The position numbers and the translations under genes were made by a program. From the NCBI GenBank assembly GCA_949317995.1, contig OX439049.1:10145395-10209394 (forward strand): a stretch of 64,000 bases of DNA. Direction: 5' to 3'. The DNA is from Acholoe squamosa (lineage: Eukaryota > Annelida > Polychaeta > Phyllodocida > Polynoidae). Numbering within the stretch: position 1 is the stretch's first letter; each line of letters starts with the position of its first letter. This document shows positions 31,951-42,104 of the stretch, piece by piece. The notes under the pieces are model-generated. The model did no database searches, was not told the origin of the DNA, and saw only the letters and a program-made list of their open reading frames with translations.

Positions 31951-32195
31951 TGGTGACTAATTATTTTTAACAACAGGTGAGGGGACGCAGCTGGTGGGTT
32001 TGAGGGGGGGTCAACATTTTTAACCTCTCTGGGGGGTCGAAATAATTTCACCTATTTCTTAAAAAAGCTCAGGCATTTTTATAGGTTGAAAGGGCGCATT
32101 CGTGCATGATTTTTGGCCCCTCCGGCTGGGGACCAAAACAGTTTTGACCCTCAAGACGGGGGGGTAAAAACGTGAAAACTTATCACTCCCTTAAC
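31951..32195. mobile_element. GGGAGCGATCATT-family MITE, diverged copy
   Basis: Begins with TATTTTTAACAACAGGTGAG and ends AACTTATCACTCCCTTA. The interior AAATAATTTCACCTATTT and TATAGGTTGAAAGGGCGCAT phrases match the element at 26459-26776. Confidence 0.55.
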
Positions 32196-32330
32196 ACCAA
32201 ACGATCTAAACTTAACCCTTTCCTCCACGATTGCCCTCTGTGCACAATACCCATTGGATTGCCAATACCTCCTATAAATGTTCCACTGAGCAGGAGATTT
32301 TGTTTTAGTCAGGACCATACCGTCGCCTCA

Positions 32331-32691
32331 GGAGGGTGTTGCTCCTATTGTAAAAAGAGCTGTGAGTATGTGCCCTCTTTTCTAAACAAGTCATGCACTA
32401 CTTCACCTAAGTACTTGCACTCACCACATTAGTCTGAAAAGTCACCTGCCTTGTTTAAAATAGAGAGAGCTGCACTACCAGGTACCTACTCATGTCCCAC
32501 GCTCTATAGTTTATTATACTGACTGACTTCTCCCAACTAGGTACATACTCAAATCCCCCTTTTTAGCACCGTACTTGAATGACCACTTGTGTGCAACAAA
32601 AGGGACAAGTTATAGCTACATGAAAAGAAAGGACTGGAAATGAGGGCATTTTTAGCCAGCTCTTCCTTTTACTATAGGAGCAACACCCTCC
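32331..32691. mobile_element. GGAGGGTGTTGCTCC MITE, copy 3
   Basis: 361 bp, same ends and nearly the same interior as 27722-28082, differing by scattered substitutions only. Confidence 0.8.
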
Positions 32692-32879
32692 AGTGCAACA
32701 AGCTTGTATCTGCATTTTTCAAGATTTGCAGGAGAGGCAAAAGCCGTGTTACAATTACTATAGCACACAGTTGACAAAACCTTATTGTACTGGGGCCTGT
32801 GGGCAAACACAACATAGATATATAGTTTTGTTTAGTATGTGAACATTTACAAATTTAGTAATAACTAGCAAAAATCGAC

Positions 32880-32945
32880 TTGAACTCTGGACCCTCCACA
32901 TGCCATGCCAACTTGCTACCACTGGACTACAGATTCTGGTGGATA
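32880..32945 (-). repeat. tRNA-Gly-like SINE head
   Basis: On the minus strand AGTCCAGTGGTAGCAAGTTG and GGAGGGTCCAGAGTTCAAGTC give A-box and B-box-like blocks at tRNA spacing, resembling tRNA-Gly. The acceptor stem is not formed. Confidence 0.45.
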
Positions 32946-33045
32946 TTGGTCTGTTAAAAGGCCATCATGTCATTTTCATTACAGGGTACCTGCACCTAAA
33001 GCTAAGAGAATATGCCACTCCCATGGCTGCTTGTAAATTGTTTGC

Positions 33046-33120
33046 CTGGATAGCTCAGTTGGGAGAGCAGAGGTTTCTAAATGCAAGGGCCGTAAGTTCG
33101 ATCCCAGCCCATGCCTACAT
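33046..33120 (+). repeat. tRNA-Lys-like sequence, SINE head or tRNA pseudogene
   Basis: GCCTGGATAGCTCAGTTGGG has a perfect A-box D-arm and GTAAGTTCGATCCCAGCC a good B-box T-arm, close to tRNA-Lys. The anticodon stem does not pair and the 3' acceptor half is missing, so it is not a working tRNA. It faces away from the tRNA-Gly-like relic 100 bp to the left. Confidence 0.55.
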
Positions 33121-33194
33121 TTTGTAGTTGCATTGGGCCTGCTGGTTCTAGTAATGAAGTTGCAACAGGTACAGTCAGAGGGGAACAAGCTCCA

Positions 33195-33400
33195 TTCACA
33201 AATATTCATTAGCATATGAGGGAATGCACCAATCAGTGAGGCCACTACCTTATGAGAAAATGATCCAGGATCCTGGATCATTTTAGAGGAGGCATTGCAG
33301 TGATTGAATAAGAAAGCTTCCAGGCCCACTATAGGGCCTGGAAGATCGAGGCTGTTATGAACATGGCATGATATGCTAATATAGGAACCAAGCGGCATTC
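33195..33400. repeat. Cluster of short palindromes
   Basis: AAAATGATCCAGGATCCTGGATCATTTT (33257-33284) is a perfect palindrome and CTTCCAGGCCC-TATAGGGCCTGGAAG (33317-33343) another; flanking ATTCATTAGCATATGA and TCATGATATGCTAAT-type phrases may be the outer arms of one inverted-repeat element. Confidence 0.45.
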
Positions 33401-33762
33401 ATTGTCAACCAATCAGATAATTCCCTCTATACTGCAGAAGTTCTTGGATATATCATGTAACAAGTGGTTGGCTACCCATCATTCTGATCAATTGTTATCT
33501 GTGCTCATATCGCCAGGTACCAGATCAAGCAATGGCCGACCCACTGGGTGTCCATACTAAGGCCTATTGAAAAGCCTAAAGCATTCATGGCATCCAGTGG
33601 ATGTGATATAACCAAGCACTACAAAGCACTCCAGTGTTCAATATGTAGGTAGGCAAGTACATTTTGTAGAAAATACCATCCATGCACCCTACTTGGATAT
33701 CCCTTTCTGATTGCCTGCCATTATCATATCCGATTCACATGTTATATTATACAGGTGCATTA

Positions 33763-33968
33763 GGGAGTGGTCATTATTTATCAACAGGGGGGGGCGTCAA
33801 ATTTTCAGACCCCTCCCGAGGGGGAGGCTAAAAAAAATTTGACCCCTCTTGAGGGGGGGACTAAAAAAATTCACCCTCTTTTTAGCAAAAAAGCCAGCGC
33901 GCTACTATAGATCAAAGAGGGGCGCGAAAAACTCTCTGCGCCTCTGTTGATAAATAATGACCACTCCC
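33763..33968. mobile_element. PIF/Harbinger-type MITE, GGGAGTGGTC family, short copy
   Basis: GGGAGTGGTCATTATTTATC at the left and its complement at the right, with TTA outside each end (33760-33762, 33969-33971). The interior is an internally deleted version of 18860-19142. Confidence 0.78.
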
Positions 33969-34248
33969 TTATGTCATTCCCTTTTAATACCTCTAGTGTA
34001 CATTGTACTCTGAGAGTAGTGCAGAGCAGTGTAGAAGGTACCAGGGTAACTTGCAGGTACCCTATCAAACATGAAGGATCGTATGCAAACAATTGAGAAC
34101 ACTTTTCCTCATTCTAGGCTTTTAATACTGTATTTGAATTCATGATAGTATTAGAGAATCTTATCTAGGGCATACTAATTGAGACATGACCTGGAGTTTC
34201 TACGTTAGGGGCCTACTTGGATTATATCAAATATAATGGGTATTATTG

Positions 34249-34510
34249 AACAAGTAATCAATGGATAATTCATGACGAGTGTGTGTTAGCAAAGGAGGGC
34301 GTAGCCCGAGTGTAATTATCATTTGCTAACACACACTGTGTGTGAATGCGTCTCGCGGTTATGGCAGCGGCACACGGCGAAAAATAGTGTTTGTACACGA
34401 TCGGTACACACACCTCGTCGCCCGGCAGCGGACAGCTACAGCACCCGTCTCGGCTTGGCTTGCTTTGAATGCGTCTCCTATAAGGCCCCTCAATGTCTCA
34501 ATACAGTCTA
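34249..34510. repeat. Dispersed repeat shared with 45.45-45.99 kb
   Basis: AACAAGTAATCAATGGATAA with TTCATGAC, GCTAACACACAC, and the GC-rich CACCTCGTCGCCCGGCAGCG (from 34412) all recur at 45.45-45.87 kb. The end CTCAATGTCTCAATACAGTC resembles a segment at about 27150. Probably a composite SINE/MITE. Confidence 0.5.
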
Positions 34511-35269
34511 GAGCACTCCCACAGCCATGCCACATGCGTTATTCCCTAACTAGTACATGTACTGACAAATCTAATGCCACTCTATACTACTGTTCTAGAC
34601 ATTATCAGACTAATCTTATTATTTGAGATGACAGTGAATGTTGTACATCACATCTAAACAGCTTTGTATTACTCAAAACAATAGAAAGCCTGTGCAATCT
34701 TCCCTTTTAGTTTCTATACTAAATAGTAGGATCAACCATGTAACTTCCAGTAATCCAACTAGTACGTTCTGCACTGTGATACAAAGGTTTACTGATACCA
34801 TGCAAGGCTATATACCGAGGTTTCCTGGTCATGTTCTGGAAGCTGTTGCGAAAAGATTGAAAACGGATTCTCACTGTAGCTAACTCACCTTCCAGTTCCC
34901 CGTAATTCTCCACCCTGAGAAGCCACTCCCCACCTTATACTCTATTGGAATTGACTTCCTCTGAATCACAAATGTGTTGCAAAAGGTTGGGTAATTGGTT
35001 CTATGATTGGTTCCACATGAAGCTTAATTCCCATAGTAGCAAGGCCAGGGAATTGGAGGAAGGAACTAGCTGGGAATTGGTTCTTATTTGGGAAGTACTC
35101 ACCATCTCAGGACCACTCCTGAATCACTTCTATGACGGATTACCTTTTGGCACCACAACAGAGAAATGAATCCATGAGGTCAGTCAATTCCGTTTTGGGA
35201 ATAGCACCTCCAACAGAACTCAATTCCTATCCTTTCACAACACCCTCCTGATCTCGGAGCAAACTGTGC

Positions 35270-35435
35270 AGCCATGTCAGTTCTGATCTTGGAACTTCTC
35301 GCGTTATTCATATGCATGGGCACCATACTTCCAAACTGTCTGACATGCCAGGAACAAGTCTGGTGCGAGATTAGAACTGGAAGTCGCTGATATCAGAATA
35401 CATGTGATGCACGCGGGAACTAGTCTGCACTATAG
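35270..35435 (-). repeat. Inverted, diverged copy of the 31.57-kb repeat unit
   Basis: The minus strand reads CTAGTTCCCGCGTGCAT, GCGACTTCCAGTTCTAATCTC and TTGTTCCTGGCATGTCAGAC, matching the second unit at 31757-31890. Confidence 0.5.
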
Positions 35436-35789
35436 GGCTCTGTATGGAGCCCTAGTGGAACAGCCATTGCTTGACCTGTCACCTGGTGAGATAAGAACTG
35501 ATAAGAAACAGCATAATGGGTACCCAAAATATTCTGCAGTGAATACAGGGAATTATCTGATTGTTTAATAATGCATCTGGGGTCAACCCTACACATTTAT
35601 CAGAATCATATTCAGACATCATGAAATGCTCAGCCACGATCATAAAAGGGGCCTTGGTATTATTATGACTGTCAACTGTAGAGGCAGATTATCACCAGAT
35701 CTACCCAAGTACATCTCATATAAAGCACAGCTGATGGGAAAATCCCTGTGCTTACAAAAGTTATCTATTGTCAGGGTACCCCATATAAA

Positions 35790-36070
35790 TAATTTCACCT
35801 GTTTTCAGTGGAAAACCCCACGCATTACTATAGGTTAAAAGGGCATGTTCATTCATTTTCATCCCTTACAGGGGGGGGGTCAAAAAAATTTACCCCCCCC
35901 CCCGTTGTTAAAAATGTGATCAGACCCTAATAAGCTGGATATCAAGAGAAGCCTGCGGCCCCGGAAGAACCAAATTTTCCTTGATATCCCCCCAGGGGGG
36001 AGGGATGGGGTCACTTGAATTTTTATTGTCACAGGTGTCTGTCTAGCCCTGTGACTACCCTTACAAAAAT
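35790..36070. repeat. Two MITE fragments side by side
   Basis: 35790-35930 repeats the AATTTCACCTGTTTTCAGTG and TATAGGTTAAAAGGGCAT interior of the 26459-26776 element. 35983-36070 (CCCCCCAGGGGGG, GTGTCTGTCTAGCCCTGTGA) is a piece of the 9-bp-target family seen whole at 49042-49470. Confidence 0.45.
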
Positions 36071-36129
36071 TGGCCCTAGGTGAGAGTGACTTTCATCAAA
36101 AGTGACCATTAATGGTAGATGTCCTCTTC

Positions 36130-36365
36130 ACCGGCTGCACTACTTGGTAGCTAATTGTGTCCCACTCTGGGCCCTTGGATGCATATGTTCTAGAATTAAC
36201 CACTAAAATAGTCCAGGCCTGGAAAAGGGTGTTAATACCTCTGCCTGTCATGACTACTTGTGTGCAACACAGCATAAATGTTAGGACCACAAGGAAAAAG
36301 AGTACTGTAGGTGAGGCACCTTTAGGGAAAGCTACCTTTTCCCATAAAAGCAAGACCCTCCAGAC
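36130..36365. repeat. Relative of the 51.09-kb MITE, inverted
   Basis: TGTGCAACACAGCATAAATG, AGGACCACAAGGAAAAAG, GTGAGGCACCTTTAGGGAAAG and the end AAAAGCAAGACCCTCC are the complement of landmarks at 51088-51230. Confidence 0.5.
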
Positions 36366-36582
36366 TGAGTAGAAAGCTACTTGCCTACCTGCCTGCTCAC
36401 TGCTCCAGTGTGTTGTGAGAACTGTTGTGGTTGTGCACGCAGCCTGTGTGTAGGCCTATACCTTATGTGTAGGTGTAGGGTAATACACCCATGATTCGAC
36501 CACACTAGTTATACATGTATATATACATTGTATTACATGTACCTATTTTGATCACATTAGGCAAACACAGCGAGGGCCGCAG

Positions 36583-36795
36583 TAAGGTCCGAGTCATTTA
36601 TTGCCAGGTGGGGGGCTTGTTAGATATTGGGGGGGGGGGGCATTTTGAAAAAAAAAAAACCTTGGTGGGAGCCAAAACCCAATAAACCTTCACACTGAGG
36701 GGGGGGGGGTTAAAACTAAATATGGACAATTCAAATACCCATCGCAATGCATCATTCCATGCACGTGTCAGTGTCAATGAGTCATTGACAACACG
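36583..36795. repeat. Partial copy of the 52.13-kb MITE family
   Basis: GAGTCATTTATTGCCAGGTG, GGGGGCTTGTTAGATATTGG, CCAATAAACCTTCACACTGA and ATTCAAATACCCATCGC follow the same order as in 52128-52482, but the right part is missing. Confidence 0.55.
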
Positions 36796-37542
36796 AAGCA
36801 CAATCATTAACAAATCTCTCCTGATATTCATAGTTTCTGGGGAATACCGGTGTACCGGGAATACCAGTATAGTGCAGAACAGTGCTGCCTGTTTTATCAA
36901 TCATGTCAGACTGTTATCTAAAACGCAATTAATTCCATAAAAGCCCACCACATACCAGCCTAACCACAAGGTCAAAGTTGGTCACGCTGAACAATTTTCA
37001 GAGGAGTTTCGTTAGCCGGCTTTTTGTTAGCAGCAAGACAGTGTGGTCGAGCCATGGGCAGTCTACCCTGTTTGTTTAAGTGTCCTTATAATACCAGTGT
37101 ACGTACATAGGCGAGCTGTACTAAGCTAAATCTGCCGTACACCCACACCTATCTAAAAACAACCTGATTATTGACCTCACGGATTTCAAATCACTCTCCA
37201 TGTATATACATACTCATTATTTCTCTGTCCCACCTTAAACATAAAGTAAAGTTGTGTTGGGAGAGCAGCGTATTGATTATTGTTCCTGTATTTAATACTA
37301 GGTTTAAAGAGTAGAGAGTGACCCCTTCCCCCACCCTCCGATGAAAGATGGACCCTCTGAGAGGAGGATTTTCAAATGAATCTGACTACAATTTAGAGAA
37401 AATATAGGTGTGACATTAATATATGGAAAAAAATACCCTTCTATTAAAATAGGATTACGAATGCTCAAGCAAAAGTCAATCATCTCCCTACCCCATGTTT
37501 AGGAAATTTCAAAATGACCGCTCCCCCACACCATAGAGGGGG

Positions 37543-37745
37543 CCCTTGATGGGGGGTCCCCAATGTCCCATGTCGATTTTAAGAAATGATCATGTCACTG
37601 TGTCGATTTTAAGAAGTGTCCATGTCACTGTGTCGATTTTAAGAAAATCTTATGTCCCCATGTCGATTTTAAGAAAATGCCAATGTCCCATGTCACTAGG
37701 CTAAAAGATGCCCATGTCGCCATGTCGATTTTAGGGGTCTAGAGC
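37543..37745. repeat. TCTAGACCCC/ATCGACATG repeat family, copy 2
   Basis: Starts GATGGGGGGTCCCCAATGTC and ends TCGATTTTAGGGGTCTAGA, with five tandem CATGTCGATTTTAAGAAA-type units between. Confidence 0.6.
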
Positions 37746-37879
37746 CCTATAGAGGAGACAGCTATATAATTAGCTAAATAAATAGGCCGTAACCAATCTC
37801 CCCAACTCCCCTCACATGATACTAAAATTTGCTTAATCTCTTTAAATCACAGCTTTTGTAATGATAGACAAAGATATAT

Positions 37880-38280
37880 GGCTTAAGCACTGGTTCCACA
37901 TGCGTAAATCAGTCAGATGAGAACTGATCCGACCAATTTTTTATTTCTATACTTTTGATTTATAATATAATGTTGGATTAGGGTTTATGCCTGTGGAACC
38001 AGTGCTTTGACCATTGGTTCCACTGCTGTTGGTCAGGCAAATTTTCTATTACCCGATGATTCATGATACATCAAAAGTATAAAAAATCAGTATGGTTAGT
38101 GCTATTCCTACCGTTTTATGCCCGTGGAACAAGCGCTTCAAGCGGGTATTTCACTGCTGTCGGTCGGCAGAAATTTTACTAATCTGACTATTTTTAATAA
38201 TGCAAAAGTATCTACAAAATCGGTCAGATTAGTGAAAATTCGGCCAAACAGCAGAGGAAAACCCGCTTTAAAGTCACACC
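37880..38280. repeat. Palindromic repeat array with GGTTCCAC and TCCGACC phrases
   Basis: AGCACTGGTTCCACATGC, TATGCCTGTGGAACCAGTGC and CGTGGAACAAGCGCTTCAAG alternate in both orientations with AATCTGACC-like phrases, as in the shorter element at 19205-19425. Probably two or three nested or tandem MITE units. Confidence 0.45.
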
Positions 38281-38527
38281 TGGTAATAAAAGTACAATCT
38301 GTACAATAAATGTAGTAAATGCACAGTTAACCATTATGGGTTCACGAGGTGATTCTATCGTCAGATAAGAAGCATGAGGCCGCAGGCTAGCTGAACTAAG
38401 CTAAATGGTCAACTATGGGGTTTATACTATGGGGTTAGATTAAATATTTTTACCTTATAAAGCCATAAAAATAAATGTTATTTGTTGCGAGTCGTTGTGA
38501 AGAGGCAGGTCCTCTGCCATATTGCTT

Positions 38528-38712
38528 TCTTGATTACGGAGGTGAGGGGTGACTTTGCCAAAGTAACCCCTCACCTCCGTAATCAAGGTCTGTGCATACC
38601 AAATAAAAGCACCAGAGGGCAGCACTGTTCCCTTTAGTTTCTCACCCTTCTATAGCATATGGATAACACCTACACAGACTAAACCTGGTAAGCAGTCCAA
38701 GCCCGTGATCTG
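38528..38712. mobile_element. Single-arm derivative of the 17.5-kb foldback element
   Basis: Contains the turn region (CTTGATTACGGAGGTGAGG, GACTTTGCCAAAGT and its partner) and one complete arm to CCAGTCCAAGCCCGTG; the opposite arm is missing beyond TTCTTGATTACGG. About 95% like the element at 17518-17820 by eye. Confidence 0.7.
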
Positions 38713-39069
38713 ACTATAGGTATAACAGCTCATCATAGCAACACCAGCATACAAGCATCATAAGATTACTCAACACAACACTTGTAAAAGATGCTTATAG
38801 GTCTTATGTACATATATGCCCTTGGGACATTTACTTTACTATCTAGATCCCTATTACATAAAATTAATGTGTCAGCATGTTTCACCGATACCTTTATGAC
38901 TTACCTTTCTTTTAAGCCATGTGGCTACACAGAAAAGTACAAATGTATATCAGCTCGCCACCAGGAAATGTAGATATACATAAGTATAAAATCTGCAATA
39001 ATCTTACTTTTTATACTGATAAAGCAAATTATAATGAAGAGGTTTTGTAATAGCTCATGTGTAAAATAA

Positions 39070-39165
39070 AAGGGAGTGGTCATTATTTATCAACAGGGGG
39101 TTGTGGTTTTTTGTGAAAATTTTACCCACACCCCCTCGATGGCAGTCAAACATTTTTGCGCAGAT
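39070..39165. repeat. Truncated GGGAGTGGTC MITE
   Basis: Only the left terminus GGGAGTGGTCATTATTTATC and about 70 bp of interior remain. Confidence 0.55.
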
Positions 39166-39637
39166 GTTCGCAAAAGAAATAAAGGACACATAGTTTAGAT
39201 GACATATATGTTACATTTAAGGAGAGTGGCCTGGAATTATTGCCTGTTGGTATTGGCAATATAAGAGGAATTTTGAATAATAGTAGATTTTAACTTTCTC
39301 ATAGAAAAGTGTTTAATACATGTACTACAATTTATCAATATGGGCGGGTATGACTTCATGATTGTTGTAACTTCCACTGGGAGAGCCTCCCAACGCAGAA
39401 ATGGGGCCTTATTTCAGCTATTTTATGTTATTACAAATTGAAATGACTGTTTACGAAACGGCAAAATGTTGAAATAAGTCAATTTTAAAATGAAATTAAG
39501 TTTATCGGACCCTACCCAGATAAAAGAACTAGGGCCTCTCAGACGTCATGCAGTGCTGGTCCTATTCTCTTTACCTGCCTATAGAGAGGCGATATTTTCA
39601 CATCCAAACGTGTGATACTGTTCATAGATCCTTAGTA

Positions 39638-40088
39638 CCGTAATGCTTCACGTATAAGGTGCACCCCACATTATATAAGGCTCGCACAGAGTTGGTTGGC
39701 ATTTAAATTGACATAACGTCTGTTCAAATCGATGGATTTTCAAAATTCGAAAAAAAAAAGATACTAGCAGCACCCTAGAGCCTTCCCCATATGATTTAGA
39801 ATTTGGAAGTCTTGGGAAAATTTTAGAAAAAATATGTGCTGCCACCAATCATCGCTTATGAGACAAACTTATAAGACAAACTTCGTTTGATATATTACAC
39901 TCTCCTGGAGTCATAATATGACATGGGGTGGGGGTCTGGGGGCTGTAGCTACACATAGCTTTTTGAATATCGAAACTCCATTTAGTAGAAGAAAAGTTCT
40001 TGTTTTATTTTTTTAAATATTTGACCATATTCTAAAACTTTAGGTGCGCTTTATAGGCAGGATGCACCTTATACGCGGGAGATTACGG
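39638..40088. mobile_element. TA-bounded CGTATAAGG MITE, 451 bp
   Basis: Ends CCGTAATGCTTCACGTATAA-GG and CCTTATACGCGGGAGATTAC-GG are inverted repeats, TA lies outside each (39636-39637, 40089-40090). Interior GGGGTCTGGGGGCTGTAGCT with ACACATAGC is shared with 56073-56368. Confidence 0.72.
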
Positions 40089-40254
40089 TATAATGGTTAG
40101 TCTTGGGGGAGACCAGCCCCCTGCCATACAAGCACCCACCGCTGCATGTGATATATTTAATGGAAGCTGTTAGGCCTAATCCGGTAACATAGAGGGCAGA
40201 GGCCGTGGGCTTATGACACATGTTTAGCAGCTTAAATAAATAATCATGGAATAA

Positions 40255-40640
40255 ACCCTTTGAGAGCCGCATGCTACTTCAATGCTTTATGTCTGTTGGT
40301 TGTCGCGAATGCAGCCTTAAAATATAGCGAGTCTTCAATATAGCGAGTCTTCAATATAGCGAGTCTTCAATATAGCGAGTCTTCAATATAGTGAGTCTTT
40401 AATAAAGCAAGTCTTTGATGTGGCGAGTCTTTAAAATAGCAAGTCTTTAATATAGCGAGTCTCAGGACTGCAATGACGCATCATGACAAACCCACAGGAT
40501 TGATACACTCCCGAATAGGTTGACATGATGCATCAATTCACAAGAATAATGAGCAATGTATCCAGGAAGTCATTTCTCAGACACTAAGTTTTGGGCACCC
40601 TGAAATCGTACTGACCAGGATGCATCACACGGTCCTTAGA
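40255..40640. repeat. GATGCA-family MITE swollen by a 16-bp minisatellite
   Basis: The ends AACCCTTTGAGAGCCGCATG and CACGGTCCTTAGAGGGTTAA are those of the hairpin MITE family. Inside, ATATAGCGAGTCTTCA is repeated in tandem about nine times (40320-40473), the first ones exact and the later ones diverged. Confidence 0.65.
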
Positions 40641-41059
40641 GGGTTAACATTAACCACTCTTAGATATTCTATGGAGAACATTAGCAGGTGTTGGTTATTG
40701 ACTGGGTTGTTGAATCAAGAATAAGCAAAATAGATTTTGTTTGATCATTTGGTTATTCTACCAGCACTGTAAACAGTTGCTGACAATTAATATGTAATAT
40801 CGAGATCATGCTAGAGTGGTCTTTCACAAACAAAAGATACATAGAAGATGTGTTTCTCAGACTTCACCAGATACTTCGATTGTGTTGCTCACTATGACTA
40901 CACAGTGTGCGTAGAAGAATAAGTTAGATTATTTTTTTGTCAGTTAGGGTGCAACAATCATTAAACAGATTTGGGAAAGGGGCAAAGGGGGGCGGAGAAT
41001 TCCACATCCCTCCCCTGGTGTTAAAAAATGACTACTCCATTGGCGCATAATGGTAGGCC

Positions 41060-41958
41060 TACTTAGGCAAAAAAAAAGAAAGAAAAAAAAAGTTTCTAGT
41101 AACACGGTCCGAAGAGTTTGGATGGGTCTAGTTAGGTCGTTTATTTTCTTCATTTATTTTTCCATTACTGAACCATACTTTGCCCTTTGTATTGAATTGC
41201 TATTATGCATAATTGACCCACAGATGATCGATCGAATCTCCAACACCAGCCAAATGTAGAATCATGGGCAGGAATGCTGGATTCCATGTTTGAATACAAG
41301 CAATATTATTAAGAAAATTGATTTGAAAATTTATAGAAAAAAAAATATGAAAGAAATATCAAAAATGTCTTCAAATGATTTGAAGTCGCCACCCCCTTTT
41401 TTTTTCTTTTTTTGCTGAGGTAACCTAGAGTCCAGACGACTTGTTACAATTCAATGCGGTGCCTGTACGGACGTTTCAATTCAATTTAGAATCAATAACT
41501 AAACAGAAAGAAAGCTGCTAATGATGTGGTTGGCCACTGAAGGTGTGACAGGCGGTTTTCTGAGCGCACAGGGCGCCGGCATGAGGTGTGAAACGCCAGG
41601 TCGTTACAAGGTCGTTGCTGCCAAGGACATGGTGCCAACACATTTAGTACTGACTTCTCTCACTAGGTGTCACGCTGGTGGCGACGGGCGTTCCATGATG
41701 CCTTCACTTTCTCACCTTGAAACCTGAGGTGTAAGTGGCCGCTACTAGGGGGCGCGTCGTAACAGTAACCAACCGAAGCCCCGACTTGCTCGCTGCCCTG
41801 CAGCGCCACAGTGCGTGAGGTGACATCGCTAATGACATCACTCTGCTCACCTGCGTTCCTCCTGCGTTCCAGACTGAACATCTCACCTCCAGCACCCGTC
41901 ACCGGCGCCATTCACACGTCACGGTCGTCAACACGTCAGGGATGTCACCCAGCTAGTA
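41060..41958. promoter_or_regulatory. Upstream region of the forkhead gene
   Basis: Apart from A- and T-rich runs near 41065-41090 and 41395-41415, this stretch lacks the repeat families that fill the window, and from about 41500 it becomes GC-richer. That is what one would expect of retained cis-regulatory DNA, but no specific site was identified. Confidence 0.35.
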
Positions 41959-41963
41959 CCCAC

Positions 41964-41971
41964 TATATAAA
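41964..41971 (+). promoter_or_regulatory. TATA box of the forkhead gene
   Basis: TATATAAA at 41964-41971 lies about 140 bp upstream of the forkhead start codon, which would put transcription start near 41995. Confidence 0.6.
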
Positions 41972-41993
41972 GAGAAGTCCTCCTACCCAAACC

Positions 41994-42050
41994 ATGTCAA
42001 ACACCCAACGACCAGTCAGACTAGAGTTTACTCACAGAGCGATCTCATAG
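41994..42050 (+). CDS. Short upstream ORF in the forkhead leader (18 residues)
   Basis: ATG at 41994 opens an 18-codon frame (MSNTQRPVRLEFTHRAIS) ending 54 bp before the main ATG. It lies very close to the predicted transcription start, so it may or may not be within the mRNA. If it is, it could damp translation of the main frame. Confidence 0.35.
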   Translation: MSNTQRPVRLEFTHRAIS

Positions 42051-42104
42051 TTAACTCATTGTTTTGATACACCGTTAGACCTATTATCATACATAGTCAG
42101 TGAT

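Noticed and set aside
33046-33120. A functional tRNA gene
   Set aside because: A and B boxes are good but the anticodon stem does not pair and the 3' acceptor half is absent.
32979-33398. 139-codon minus-strand frame
   Set aside because: It crosses a tRNA-like relic and palindromes; no recognisable protein features.
41663-42050. Frames overlapping the forkhead promoter as coding exons
   Set aside because: They lie upstream of or across the TATA box and lack domain similarity; the 18-codon uORF is kept only as a possible leader ORF.
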